Position numbers and translations under genes: made by a program. Below the pieces are notes generated by a model. It made no database searches. It saw only the letters and a list, made by a program, of their open reading frames with translations, and was not told where the DNA came from. From a virus: 53,348 nucleotides of DNA. Of this stretch, positions 8,265-17,523 are shown piece by piece. The first letter of the stretch is position 1. Every line of letters begins with the position of its first letter. Location: positions 1 through 53,348 of IMG/VR virus record IMGVR_UViG_3300029787_000068; one strand, written 5' to 3'.

Positions 8265-9446
8265 TCAATCCTTGTTTAGAACTTCCCGTATAGCCCTGCG
8301 AACATTCTCAGGGTGAACAATTGCCACCTGCACAGAAACCCCCGACTTTGCGATTAGGGTCGCTACCCAATCTTCATCACTTACAGTAATACCTACATCA
8401 AACGCCTCTCCATTATTTGGAAGCTCGTCAACTATCTCTACGTCATAGTGCTGGGCTAAAAAACTAGCTAATTCATCGGTGGCTACCGTATGACCCACTA
8501 TGCCGATAGTCAAACGAGTTGCGGGCTTTGTGTCTCTTTGCATGATTTCCTTTTCGATTATATCCAAACCACAAGCAGAAAGAACATCATTCGTTGTCAA
8601 GAAATTTGAACAATGTTGTGCAACAGGGTCGTCCGAATCTAAAGAACGAGTGGGAACAAGCCCAAGCTTGTCAAAACAATCGACTCCCTTGAGATCTGGA
8701 TACCGTATGATGACATCTTTTTCATGCGTAGCAAAAAATAAAATGCACCCTGGAATGTTCAAAATGCCTGCAATGTGTGCGAATCCCGAATCGTTCCCAA
8801 TTAAAAATGATCCGTGTTCGGCAAGGTGCTTGACCTGCCAAACAAAATCCTCATTCACATCACTCAACTTAGTGATGCCTGTGTCGTTGAATCCAAACTC
8901 ATCTTTCGTACCTAGCCAAAACACATGAATCTTTCGATCCCTAATCTCATAAGCTAGTTCTTTCCAGCTGCTGTCTTTCCATCGACGATTCGGATTACTA
9001 GCACCTGGATGAAGATAAATCGCGGACTGACCTTCGTACCTTGGAATAGGATTTCGATAAATGTTTGCAAAATTACCAAGTCCAATGGGAAAGCCAAACC
9101 ACTTCTCAACAAGATCGTAGTACGACCCATCTCGAATGTGGGCTTGAGTAGCTACGACTCCGGCAAAGTCTAGAAGAACATCAAAATTCTTCCTGTAAAG
9201 ATCAGCGTCTCTGCACGAGATAACGTGATCCACCCCTTCAAGCTCTTGGATTAGAGAGATCTGATGAGGTTTGACCGCGATAGTGACTTCGCAATCTACA
9301 GACTTTAAAGTCTTCAGACCGGCTGAAACAATTATGACATCGCCCAGTCCGGTATCACACAACAAACATATCTTCATCCCCTCCCAGTTACTCGGAAGAG
9401 AGTACACAGGCTCATGTCGTTCGTTGATGTTTTCAAATCCGTCCAT
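8265..9446 (-). CDS. Glycosyltransferase, GT9 (heptosyltransferase-like)
   Basis: A protein of up to 393 aa. The GT-B signature is clear: KICLLCDTGLGDVIIVSAG at the start of the first Rossmann domain, YLHPGASNPNRRW before the second domain, and FLIGNDSGFAHIAGIL for the nucleotide-sugar site, all typical of ADP-heptose:LPS heptosyltransferase-like enzymes. About 90 residues at the C-terminus are extra and resemble a second small alpha/beta domain. The first ATG directly follows the capsid terminator T-run and lacks a ribosome site; Met24 at 9377, after GGGAGGGG, is a credible start that would put the Rossmann motif at the N-terminus. Confidence 0.85.
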   Translation of the reverse strand: MDGFENINERHEPVYSLPSNWEGMKICLLCDTGLGDVIIVSAGLKTLKSVDCEVTIAVKPHQISLIQELEGVDHVISCRDADLYRKNFDVLLDFAGVVATQAHIRDGSYYDLVEKWFGFPIGLGNFANIYRNPIPRYEGQSAIYLHPGASNPNRRWKDSSWKELAYEIRDRKIHVFWLGTKDEFGFNDTGITKLSDVNEDFVWQVKHLAEHGSFLIGNDSGFAHIAGILNIPGCILFFATHEKDVIIRYPDLKGVDCFDKLGLVPTRSLDSDDPVAQHCSNFLTTNDVLSACGLDIIEKEIMQRDTKPATRLTIGIVGHTVATDELASFLAQHYDVEIVDELPNNGEAFDVGITVSDEDWVATLIAKSGVSVQVAIVHPENVRRAIREVLNKD

Positions 9447-9449
9447 AAT

Positions 9450-9482
9450 AAAAAAGGACCGGACGGGCGAAATGCCCGCCCA
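9450..9482 (-). terminator. Terminator after the major capsid gene
   Basis: On the minus strand a GGGCGGGC-ATTTC-GCCCGTCC hairpin is followed by GG and CCTTTTTT. It lies between the capsid stop and the GT9 gene and should reduce read-through from the highly expressed capsid gene. Confidence 0.8.
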
Positions 9483-9519
9483 GCCCTTGTATCTTTAGCG
9501 AACGCGATACTTGCTGGAA

Positions 9520-10515
9520 TTAGCCAGTGTAATCGTTTCCGCTCATTGCAACGTCATTGGCAATCACGACAAGATCACTGTTCTCGATCTCGAAGTCCAC
9601 TCGGAAGTGAATCGTGATTTCCCATACATCCTGACGAGGCTGACGGTCGAACTCAATCGTGATGTCACGCTGGACAAAGTAGATCAAGTTGTTCAGTGGG
9701 GTACACCAGATCTGGGATCGGTCGCCCGAACCACCAGCACCGTCTTCCGGCATCAGGGGAACTTCCAACAGCGGAATTCCCCACGGGCCTGGGGCCAACC
9801 CGCTGCTGAGTGCAGCATCACCACCTGCGGTCTCGCGGTCACTCCAATCGAGCTTCCACTTGTCCGCTGGGCCTGACGGAACAATCCAGACATAGTCTGG
9901 CTTGGCGGCACGGTAACGGGAAGGAATCGCTCGCTTCATCTTGTAGTACAAGATTTTGGAAGGAGCTTTGTCGCCAGCATCAATCTGCTGTGCGGCAGGT
10001 ACACGATCCTTCAGGATCTGCGCCCATCCATCATTCACACCAAGAAGATTGTTCTCGGCAGTTTGTCCGTCACCCACAGCCTTGGTGTCGTCGCCTTCGA
10101 TGGCGGCAAGCTCGGTGTCGATGGCGATACGCTTCGAGAACATGCTCAAGAGCGTGTCACGAATTCCGGCCCGCTCAAGGTTGTCTTCCATGAAGTCAGT
10201 CTTGAGATCGAAAGCACTGCGATACTTCTCGCAGTCGTAAGTTACGACCGACTCGGTCGGGGTACGAGTCGAGGCTTTACTGGTTGTGTGCGCACCTTCG
10301 GTGACAATCGTTCCAAGATCCAACTTGTTGATTTCACCTTTGTTGCGGTTGACTCGCACCGTGCGAGCGCGTTGAAGAAGCACCGACTCGTTCACAACGA
10401 GATCGATGAAACGATTTGCCTGCTCTCGGTTCAGTACCGAATTCGGCAGGCTGGAGGAATCGATGGCACTCTTGCTCATCAACTCCTTCAACGGCAGCTT
10501 GATATTCGCTTCCAT
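9520..10515 (-). CDS. Major capsid protein, HK97 fold
   Basis: A 331-aa protein starting ATG with AAGGAATTTTTTTC upstream, directly after the prohead protease gene. The N-terminal LNREQANRFIDLVV and RARTVRVNRNKGEINKL, a central FMEDNLERAGIRDTLLSMF spine helix and the C-terminal FDRQPRQDVWEITIHFRVDFE, followed by a short end segment, match capsid proteins of HK97-type siphoviruses. Residues 16-32 (AIDSSSLPNSVLNREQ) recur in the DUF5824-like protein at 16.7-17.3 kb. A strong terminator follows the stop. Confidence 0.9.
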   Translation of the reverse strand: MEANIKLPLKELMSKSAIDSSSLPNSVLNREQANRFIDLVVNESVLLQRARTVRVNRNKGEINKLDLGTIVTEGAHTTSKASTRTPTESVVTYDCEKYRSAFDLKTDFMEDNLERAGIRDTLLSMFSKRIAIDTELAAIEGDDTKAVGDGQTAENNLLGVNDGWAQILKDRVPAAQQIDAGDKAPSKILYYKMKRAIPSRYRAAKPDYVWIVPSGPADKWKLDWSDRETAGGDAALSSGLAPGPWGIPLLEVPLMPEDGAGGSGDRSQIWCTPLNNLIYFVQRDITIEFDRQPRQDVWEITIHFRVDFEIENSDLVVIANDVAMSGNDYTG

Positions 10516-10550
10516 GAAAAAAATTCCTTATTCAAACGGAAATTGAAAAA

Positions 10551-12140
10551 TTACTCGACGTTGCCAAGAAACGGGAAAGTCGAATCAAACACAGAGTTCA
10601 TGTCGGGACTCGCGTCTTTTTCGACATCAATCTTCTCGTCGCGGTTTACTCCTTCGGGCATGGCTTTGCCAATACCTTCGGCGGTCTTCGCAACTTCTAC
10701 TACCTGCTCCTGGGTCTGCTTGAGATTCGTGGCAAGTGCGTTGAGAACGCCCATCACCTGATCAAAATCTCCTGCGGACTTGGCAACTTCAGCTTCTTCG
10801 TTTTCCGTTTCCGTGTCTTCGGCGTCTTTCTTCTTCGCCATTTTCTTTTTGTAAGCACCCTGTTGTGCTTCCTCTTTCTCTTCATCTTCCTCATCGTCTT
10901 TCGCAGCAGCAGCACCGCCACCACCGGCTCCACCTTTACCACCAGCTTTGTATGCAGCTTTTTCAGCCAACTCGGTGATTCCAGTAGTAAACGATTGAGT
11001 CATTGTCTCGAACATGGGACCAAGTGCGGCAGCAACACCAGCGGCTGTCTTTTCAGCAACCGTTCCGGCAAACGCTTCCATCTGTTCTTGGCTTTGGCTC
11101 GCCACCTCTTGATCATCAACGATCTCGGCGGTGGCTGTTGCAGTGGCCTCGTCCTGAGCCTCCACTACATCTTCAACTTTTTTCTCGTCAGACATTTCAG
11201 TCTCCTCTGAAGTGTGGTCTAAGGTAGCGAGCTTCTCAGCTTCTTCACTACCAAGTGATTGAGTAACCCAAGCAAAAGATCCATCCTCGGATTCCGGCTT
11301 CAGCGGGCCTGCAATAATATGGACACCGTCTGCCATTTTTACTGTAACAAGTTGGTTGGCATCGAAGTCACTTTGCTTCCGTTGAAATCCATAGAAAGAA
11401 TCGTTTTCGTCTTTCACAGCATCGCACTGCAAACTGTGAGTCTTGAAATATGCTTCCGCAATTTCTTTCGACTCATACTTACTTTTTTCTAACCGCACAG
11501 CGTAAACGCTAAGTGGCAGTCTGCGATCTACTCCATCTGCTGATTTTACGACGACAGCTTGAGCCGATGTCTGATCCGGTATGTGGGTCAGGCTTACTTC
11601 GTAGAGATCAATGTCTCTCAAAATTCTTTCGGTTGTTCCTCTGTCGTTCACTCGATAATCCACAGAGACAAGTCCTCGCCATGAGAAGGTCGAGAGTTCT
11701 CCCGACTTCACCATCTTGGCGACATCATCAACTGTGACATCAGCAACCACAAACAACCCTCGATCTCCAGGCCGCAGTCGAGGGATTTGTGCTTTAGGAA
11801 AAGTGTTGACTTGTTCTTTTGATCCCAGGTCAATCACTCCCCACTCTTTGTCATCTCCAATGTCAGCGATCTTCACCGCATGCATCTCTGTAGGTCGTCC
11901 TACTGCAATTCCATTCCCGTGACGGTCAAGCCAGAATTTGTGATTGACCAACAAAGTTGGTGCAACCATAAACTTCTCAATGTCAAACTCATCGGGTGGG
12001 ACTACGTCACCGCTTCGGTCCGATTCAGAGTTCTCTACAGAAGCAAAACCCTTCACAACCGTAGTGGTTTCATCGCTGTCTTGCGGGGCAAGAGCGACTG
12101 GAGCAGTAAGATGTAACAGTTCCCGTCCTGGGCGAGGCAT
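10551..12140 (-). CDS. Prohead protease fused to scaffold domain
   Basis: A 529-aa protein with CAGGAGATACTTAC-ATG. Residues 25-195 have the HK97/U35 protease pattern: VVKGFASVENSESDRSGD, an MVAPTLLVNH segment with the likely catalytic His, and LSTFSWRGLVSV with the likely Ser. The rest is low-complexity and acidic (EDEEKEEAQQG), Ala/Lys-rich and predicted coiled-coil, as expected for a fused scaffold delta-domain. It precedes the capsid gene by about 35 bp. A dedicated promoter lies 34 bp upstream. The fusion makes it longer than stand-alone proteases. Confidence 0.88.
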   Translation of the reverse strand: MPRPGRELLHLTAPVALAPQDSDETTTVVKGFASVENSESDRSGDVVPPDEFDIEKFMVAPTLLVNHKFWLDRHGNGIAVGRPTEMHAVKIADIGDDKEWGVIDLGSKEQVNTFPKAQIPRLRPGDRGLFVVADVTVDDVAKMVKSGELSTFSWRGLVSVDYRVNDRGTTERILRDIDLYEVSLTHIPDQTSAQAVVVKSADGVDRRLPLSVYAVRLEKSKYESKEIAEAYFKTHSLQCDAVKDENDSFYGFQRKQSDFDANQLVTVKMADGVHIIAGPLKPESEDGSFAWVTQSLGSEEAEKLATLDHTSEETEMSDEKKVEDVVEAQDEATATATAEIVDDQEVASQSQEQMEAFAGTVAEKTAAGVAAALGPMFETMTQSFTTGITELAEKAAYKAGGKGGAGGGGAAAAKDDEEDEEKEEAQQGAYKKKMAKKKDAEDTETENEEAEVAKSAGDFDQVMGVLNALATNLKQTQEQVVEVAKTAEGIGKAMPEGVNRDEKIDVEKDASPDMNSVFDSTFPFLGNVE

Positions 12141-12173
12141 GTAAGTATCTCCTGGTATGGAAATTTTGAGCTA

Positions 12174-12202
12174 ATTCTATGACGATATTGGATTTGCGTC
12201 AA
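12174..12202 (-). promoter_or_regulatory. Promoter for protease-capsid genes
   Basis: TTGACG (12197-12202) and TAGAAT (12174-12179) are separated by 17 bp, upstream of the protease-scaffold start. It lacks the CCGATA operator of the early promoters, consistent with late expression. A GTGCA palindrome lies about 47 bp further upstream. Confidence 0.7.
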
Positions 12203-12248
12203 TTGGATCTTAAATGTTTCCGTAAACGGGGCAGGTGTATCTGTTTAG

Positions 12249-12264
12249 ATGCACACGTCTGCAC
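12249..12264. repeat. GTGCA-N6-TGCAC palindrome copy
   Basis: ATGCACACGTCTGCAC, one of twelve dispersed copies, in the 128-bp gap upstream of the capsid promoter. The left outermost base deviates from the consensus. Confidence 0.7.
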
Positions 12265-12268
12265 TCGC

Positions 12269-12538
12269 TTAGTTCTTCTGTCCTGGTATTGCAGAGGGTT
12301 CTGTGTCTTCAATCACGTCAAATTCAAACTGTTTGGCATGCTCATCTAAAAAACTCAAGGCTCTCTGATTGAGACTGTAAAAGTTCAGTTCGCTGATATT
12401 TCGTCCTTTCAAATATCCCTTGGCTGCTATCCATGCGTTCCAAGTGTCAACTAGCGGTTGGTAGGCTTCGGACTCGGTGGAGATCTTACCTTCGTCAATG
12501 ATGTACACGTTATCTGTTTTATCTTTTAATTTTATCAT
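12269..12538 (-). CDS. Hypothetical protein between head genes
   Basis: An 89-aa acidic protein with ATGA overlap to the minor head protein stop. The N-terminus (MIKLKDKTDNVYIIDEGKI) is beta-like and followed by a helical part (AYQPLVDTWNAWIAAKGYL). No family recognised. Tight coupling suggests a role with the minor head protein, for example assembly or control of its zincin-like domain, but that is inference. Confidence 0.55.
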   Translation of the reverse strand: MIKLKDKTDNVYIIDEGKISTESEAYQPLVDTWNAWIAAKGYLKGRNISELNFYSLNQRALSFLDEHAKQFEFDVIEDTEPSAIPGQKN

Positions 12539-14913
12539 AGTCCTGGTATCCCTGGAGCAGTTGCAAAATCATCATGAGCTAGCAACCAGTTTTGCCGCTC
12601 TTTTGGTAATAATCTGAACCACGTTTGTTGTTCCAACGGAACTCCGTTCATGCTTTCCATAATATACACGAATCCCTCGGGGTCTCTCTGCATCAATAGC
12701 ATGGGGTCACTGTACAATTTCTCTAGGTACATACTGTGTATCTCAGTGCCTTTAACAGTTCCATCTCCTGCAAGAAATTGACCGCTCACCCGTCTCGATG
12801 GGTCTAAATAAATGCGACCTTGATAGTAATGTATAAAATCATCGGGGTGATAAATTTCTCCGTTCTTAAATAAGACATCGACGTATTTGTTTACATTAGG
12901 TGATGCACGATGCTTGAAGTACGCCCTGGCTGATCGAGAGTGATAGGCATCTTCCAAAGCGTGACCTATCTCATGAATTACAGTGTCCACAGGACTGTTC
13001 TTGTGCAGCAAGATATAGTCAATCTCGGATTTACCCGACCCGCCTGCAACCTTCAAACTACTTTGGTGCGCCCTTACTGTTTTGTTTAACTGCAAGACAT
13101 TGACTTGTGTACCTACCTCTCCATCTATAATCTTCATGAGTTGCAGTTGCTCATCTTTAAGCATCTTTAAATACGCTGTGAAATCTCGTCTTTGTGCCGC
13201 GCTCCCCCCGCCACTACTAAGCGCGCCATCTACCTTTTGAATTGTGTCATTTACATCATCAAGTTTGGAGAAGGCTTTCCTTTTCATCTCTTCGGTTAGT
13301 AACCCCTCACCAGAAGAAATGTCGTCAATAAAAGCGACCGCATCATCTACCTTACTTTGTGTTGCTTTGGTCACATTTACCGAAGTAGTCTTTCCGTACT
13401 CGGCTGTGCGAATGTCTGACCCGCCTGTCTGGCTATTAGTAGAAACCCTGATACCTTTTCCCGAAGTCTTCAGTCGCGGTCTTATTTTTTTAGAGAGTTG
13501 TTGTGAGAGTCTTCTAGCTTCAACACCTGCTTCTTCTACTTGGCTCATTAGCTTTAGGACTTCGTTACGAATCGGTCCAAGCTCTTGCCTTAAAGCGATA
13601 GACTCTGCCGTATCTCGAAGTGTACCGTTGGCTCTTCTAAACTTGGCAAGCTTCTCCGCTATCTCGTTAGCTTGTTTGTAGGCAGCACTGTTCTCCAGGG
13701 CAGCATTTGCTGCGGCAACTTTTTCTTGAGCTTTAACATATGCTAGATACGTTTGATCTTTTTCAAGGTCTGCGAGAATCTCGGTCCGCAACTTTTCAAA
13801 ATCTTGTGCTTCTTTCGCAGCGGCTGCTTCTTGAGGTGCTGCCTTGGGCTTCTTCTTTGGTTTTCTCTTGGGACGAGGTTTGGGTGTGTGGGTTCCTCTA
13901 AGTGCGCGTCTCTCGGCTGGAGTAATTGTTCGAGGTACAAATCCAGTCGCGTCCGGCAATGCCGTGGGTGTTGATCCTGGCCCGCCTCTCCACGGATCCA
14001 GTTGTATATTTTTGTCGGACAGGTCGGGGGTGACAGCGCATCGACAATTGATTGCTTGCGCCCCGTCACCTGGATGCAGCTGACCGGATGGAAAAACTTC
14101 TCCAATCTTAACCGTCACCCCGTCATTCAAAGCGTGTGCGGGTCGTGTCCGGCGATCTCCGACAGCCCACCACTGATGTGTCTTGACTCCGCTTCTAACA
14201 TACTGATCGTGTGTTGCGGTGGAGTGTGCGACCTGGGCCTCGGTCCGTGCAATCTTCAGGCTCCTGGCCGGAGTTACCCCGTTCATCTTAGCGATGCGGT
14301 CCGCTGCGGCTTGGTATGAGTTGCCCTTGAGATATACCTCTTCGCGGATGATCGCCCTGGCATCTCGGATAGTCTGCTCTGTGATGCCCTGGCCGAACTG
14401 AATGCCACGGTTGTCAAGCATCCAGATGACCTCCTCGTCAGTTAACTCAAACACCAGATCCATCGGTGCCTTGCTAGTGGTATACCTTCGAGAAAAATCT
14501 TCCAAGCGACGAGACTGTGCCTTGATTCCAAAACTTCTCAATGCAGTCACCGCTCCCATGTCGTACATTAGCGGTGCATATTTTCTATAGATATTCGCAA
14601 GTCTGCGAACTTCATCACTGTACTTGAGATCTCGGAATGTGCCAGGGTTCAGAACAGAGTTCAACGTGTCAGAGATGGCGGGCCGTCTTTGTTTGTACGG
14701 AAGGCGAGCGATCAGGCTGGATTGTCGCTGCATCGTCCGAAGAATTCCTGTGGACAGCAGGCGGGCCGACACCGCTTGATCTAAACGAACAAGACCACGT
14801 TGCAATTCCCTAGAGAACTGCCTCTCGATTTTTATGCGGAGAGAATCGGATGCGACACGATTGACAAAGATTCTCTTCGACAGATCACTTATCTTGTTCA
14901 GCAGGTTCGGCAT
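12535..14913 (-). CDS. MuF-type minor head protein with C-terminal zincin-like domain
   Basis: A protein of about 792 aa. Residues about 170-290 carry the MuF/SPP1 gp7 pattern: IAKMNGVTPARSLKIARTEA, then WWAVGDRRTRPAHALNDGVT and HPGDGAQAINCRC, as in minor head proteins that enter with DNA. A long Ala/Lys/Gln coiled region follows. Near 640 TVIHEIGHALEDAY gives HExxH, with GTEIHSMYLEKLY later as possible third ligand, so the C-terminus looks like a metallopeptidase. MuF proteins are often fused to toxin or enzyme domains. The ATG at 14913 (GGTGAAG before it) is preferred over GTG at 14922. It overlaps the portal gene. Confidence 0.8.
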   Translation of the reverse strand: MPNLLNKISDLSKRIFVNRVASDSLRIKIERQFSRELQRGLVRLDQAVSARLLSTGILRTMQRQSSLIARLPYKQRRPAISDTLNSVLNPGTFRDLKYSDEVRRLANIYRKYAPLMYDMGAVTALRSFGIKAQSRRLEDFSRRYTTSKAPMDLVFELTDEEVIWMLDNRGIQFGQGITEQTIRDARAIIREEVYLKGNSYQAAADRIAKMNGVTPARSLKIARTEAQVAHSTATHDQYVRSGVKTHQWWAVGDRRTRPAHALNDGVTVKIGEVFPSGQLHPGDGAQAINCRCAVTPDLSDKNIQLDPWRGGPGSTPTALPDATGFVPRTITPAERRALRGTHTPKPRPKRKPKKKPKAAPQEAAAAKEAQDFEKLRTEILADLEKDQTYLAYVKAQEKVAAANAALENSAAYKQANEIAEKLAKFRRANGTLRDTAESIALRQELGPIRNEVLKLMSQVEEAGVEARRLSQQLSKKIRPRLKTSGKGIRVSTNSQTGGSDIRTAEYGKTTSVNVTKATQSKVDDAVAFIDDISSGEGLLTEEMKRKAFSKLDDVNDTIQKVDGALSSGGGSAAQRRDFTAYLKMLKDEQLQLMKIIDGEVGTQVNVLQLNKTVRAHQSSLKVAGGSGKSEIDYILLHKNSPVDTVIHEIGHALEDAYHSRSARAYFKHRASPNVNKYVDVLFKNGEIYHPDDFIHYYQGRIYLDPSRRVSGQFLAGDGTVKGTEIHSMYLEKLYSDPMLLMQRDPEGFVYIMESMNGVPLEQQTWFRLLPKERQNWLLAHDDFATAPGIPGL

Positions 14914-16723
14914 CTTCACCACTATCTTGTTCAGGCTCTGACGCTTCTGGTGTTTCTTTTTCAGACTGAGAACGTGCAGACATCTGCATCTTCATGTCCT
15001 CGACCTCATCTTCAAGTTTTTGCTTCTCTGCACCAGATGCTTCGGTCAACTCGTCAACAAAGATCGGACCTTGAGGTGTGTTGATAAAGTTTCGGTCTCC
15101 TCCCACCACGGGTGCAAGTCCCAAACGCTTGGCGACTTGGTTGATGGTCATCACTCCCTTTTCAAGATAGCTGATATACACATTCTTCTCGGCTTCTCGA
15201 TCCCGAATGTCCAAGGGGTTGAACTTCAATGCAACAAGGTTCACACCCAGTCCAAGCTTGAGCAGTCGGTTCAGGTGATGCTCCCACACTCTCTGTGACG
15301 GAGTCACGATTCGATCCTTGTAGATCTCGGCCTGGGATAATCCCTTGCCGGATCCAAGCTCGGAATGTTCCGCAATACCGATGATCGCGGGGGACACACC
15401 GTGGGCTGTCATGATTCCCTGCGAGTTGTTCTTCCTGGTTTCTTGGAACGATCCTTCTTGAGCATCCGCTGCGAGCTTCTCGAATCTGAGCTTCACTTCG
15501 CCCCGCATCGCCGGAACAGGAATGATCAGGGTCTTGTGAGCTTTGCCCTTCACATGCTGTCCGAAGTACTGCATGATCGCGTCCTTCACATCCTTGGCGA
15601 GCTTTGCACCTTCGATCACCACAGCGTATCGAGGGACCGTGTTATGCTCGAAGAATTGCAGCATGAAGTCGCGGATGTGGACATTGCCCAGGACATCCCC
15701 CAGGGCGGGAACCACGTCAGCGTATCCGTAGTAGATCGTGCTGGCGTGATGCTTCGGAATCCAGATCACCTCGTTTGCTGATCGGTTGAAGTTGCTTGTG
15801 GGGAGTCCTGTCTCTCTGTCGCACATGTTCCAACTAAGAGATCCAGGCTTCAACTCCCCGTGTTTCTTTGGATCGTAAGGTAAAGGCTCTCCGCTTACAG
15901 GACTCTTTTCTTGACTGACAATCTTTGAACCAAATGGTTGATAATAGATGTATTTGGAATCGGAAAGCACTTCAACAAATCCCTTCCACCCTCGAAGAGG
16001 ACGGATTCGGGTTGACGGAATGTGTGCAAGTTTTCGGATCTTCATGTCAGCGGACCGAATCACTTCGATAGCTGCCCAACCAATTGCTTCATAATCCATG
16101 CAAGCCCGAAACAGTACACCTTCAAAACCGATCAGTTCGTTTGAGTCGTTGATGAACTCTTTGATTGCATCCACTTCTTGCTCAACTTGAGACTGCGAAA
16201 CTTTCGGAGGAAAATGCGCAGAAGACTTTCCATTTCTTTGACGAGCAAAAGCAACCGCCTGATCGGCTTCTTCATCGGAGACGACATTCACAATTGGATC
16301 GAGTGAATACTCTCGACCGACCGCATCGACTGTCTTTGTCTTTACACAACGAAAGTGGGTAGAGTCCACCTCAAGAAATGCGGACAGCAGTTCCGGTGGA
16401 TAAGGAGGCTCGACGACCTTGGTGGCAGAGAGTGAGGACATCCCCCCTTCGGCCAGACCAAGCTCCTCGTCGGTCTGTGTAGATCCTTCGACACTCTTCA
16501 TAACATCTAAGAGTGCGGAGTTCTGGGCTTCCTTATGAATTCGGTCCGAATCAAAGCAAGCCATGCTTCCTCGAATCAACTCTTTTTGAAGATCTCCCGC
16601 AGAAGCAATCCGGTCGTCGCCCGTGATGAAAGCCTCCTCGATAATGTTCTCGCCGTCCTCGGATGGCGGGATTGCATTCTTTTCGAGGATCTCCGCAAGC
16701 TGGGCGTCTGTTATGTCCGGCAT
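14885..16723 (-). CDS. Portal protein
   Basis: A 612-aa protein if begun at ATG 16723 (GAAAG upstream), preferred over 16777 because the longer start would overlap the upstream gene. Residues from about 100 give portal-like features: VDAVGREYSLDPIV, a long helix, KHHASTIYYGYADVVPAL, QFFEHNTVPRYAVVIEG and HGVSPAIIGIAEHSELGSGKG, typical of DUF935/phage portal proteins. The C-terminus is a charged coiled-coil (EKQKLEDEVEDMKMQM). It lies between terminase-proximal genes and the MuF protein, the usual order. Confidence 0.9.
   Translation of the reverse strand: MPDITDAQLAEILEKNAIPPSEDGENIIEEAFITGDDRIASAGDLQKELIRGSMACFDSDRIHKEAQNSALLDVMKSVEGSTQTDEELGLAEGGMSSLSATKVVEPPYPPELLSAFLEVDSTHFRCVKTKTVDAVGREYSLDPIVNVVSDEEADQAVAFARQRNGKSSAHFPPKVSQSQVEQEVDAIKEFINDSNELIGFEGVLFRACMDYEAIGWAAIEVIRSADMKIRKLAHIPSTRIRPLRGWKGFVEVLSDSKYIYYQPFGSKIVSQEKSPVSGEPLPYDPKKHGELKPGSLSWNMCDRETGLPTSNFNRSANEVIWIPKHHASTIYYGYADVVPALGDVLGNVHIRDFMLQFFEHNTVPRYAVVIEGAKLAKDVKDAIMQYFGQHVKGKAHKTLIIPVPAMRGEVKLRFEKLAADAQEGSFQETRKNNSQGIMTAHGVSPAIIGIAEHSELGSGKGLSQAEIYKDRIVTPSQRVWEHHLNRLLKLGLGVNLVALKFNPLDIRDREAEKNVYISYLEKGVMTINQVAKRLGLAPVVGGDRNFINTPQGPIFVDELTEASGAEKQKLEDEVEDMKMQMSARSQSEKETPEASEPEQDSGEDAEPAEQDK
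14974..14989. repeat. GTGCA-N6-TGCAC palindrome copy inside portal gene
   Basis: GTGCAGACATCTGCAT, within the 3' end of the portal coding region (codons for MQMSARSQ). One end base deviates. Intragenic placement resembles roadblock-type sites. Confidence 0.65.
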
Positions 16724-16733
16724 GACGTTCTTT

Positions 16734-17348
16734 CTATTTTTTTGATTTTTTTGGGTGACCTGCGGGAAGCAGATCATTATCTGTCGTGTACTTGGAATTC
16801 TTTGGGCTTCCGGTCCTCAGAAGATGTAGGAACGCATTGACTCTAGCGTTTGCCCATTGTCCTCGGGCCATGCCTGGACGGTGTGATGTAGAGAACGCTC
16901 CAGATCCTCGTCGATATACAGCCTTTAACTTTCCAAGAGTTGCTCGACTCCACGAAGGCTTGCCTGCTTTTTTCATTGACTCATTGTGAGTCTTGACCTT
17001 GTTGCGGAGAGTCTTCTCAGTTGCAGCAGATACAGAGACACCGCCGGACTGATTTTTGGCAGATCCTGGCTTGTTCCTTTTAGAACCTCGGACCTGATCT
17101 TTTTTTGGTGCAGGAGTAGATGCACCACCTGGGGCTTTAGACACAGAACCTTGTTCTCGGTTCGCCGTCGAGTTCGGCAATGAAGACGAATCTATTGCCG
17201 ACTTCATAACCTCAAAACCTTGTGCAGCTTTTTCTTTGTATTGCGCTTGTAACGATCCGCAGATTGCATTGGCTGCATCTTCAGACTTCCCTTTGCTTTT
17301 TTGGTCAGCTACACACGCCCTAAAGTTTTCATACCCTGCGAATGGCAT
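16734..17348 (-). CDS. DUF5824-like head-region protein
   Basis: A 204-aa basic protein starting ATG at 17348, one base after the upstream stop. Residues 1-40 form a compact Cys-containing helical domain (FRACVADQKSKGKSEDAANA); the C-terminal third has KAVYRRGSGAFSTSHRPG and WANARVNAFLHLLRTG, which resemble the phage DUF5824 family. The middle is Pro/Lys/Ser-rich. Residues 48-66 (MKSAIDSSSLPNSTANREQ) match the capsid N-terminus almost exactly. Its location between terminase and portal suggests a head-assembly or DNA-packaging role. Confidence 0.7.
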   Translation of the reverse strand: MPFAGYENFRACVADQKSKGKSEDAANAICGSLQAQYKEKAAQGFEVMKSAIDSSSLPNSTANREQGSVSKAPGGASTPAPKKDQVRGSKRNKPGSAKNQSGGVSVSAATEKTLRNKVKTHNESMKKAGKPSWSRATLGKLKAVYRRGSGAFSTSHRPGMARGQWANARVNAFLHLLRTGSPKNSKYTTDNDLLPAGHPKKSKK

Positions 17349-17349
17349 T

Positions 17350-17523
17350 CTACTTCTCTATGTTTGGAATACTTTGCCACTTAGCACATACATAAGAAGG
17401 CTCTACCACTGCCTTCCAATATGAACACAAGTTTCCTGAATACATGAACACACAGTTTGCACAGTTTTCAGATGTCTGTGCGGGTCCGTAAGCTTTCGGC
17501 AAGTTAGGATGTTCTTCGGCCAT
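17350..17523 (-). CDS. Small Cys-rich protein (57 aa)
   Basis: A 57-aa frame, start ATG overlapping the upstream stop (TAATG) and ending one base before the next start. The pattern CANCVFMYSGNLCSYWKAVV with a later YVCAKW gives four Cys spaced C-x2-C-x8-C-x12-C, and matches small phage proteins that may bind iron or zinc in a HiPIP-like way. Tight packing on both sides and the Cys pattern support a real gene. Confidence 0.8.
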   Translation of the reverse strand: MAEEHPNLPKAYGPAQTSENCANCVFMYSGNLCSYWKAVVEPSYVCAKWQSIPNIEK

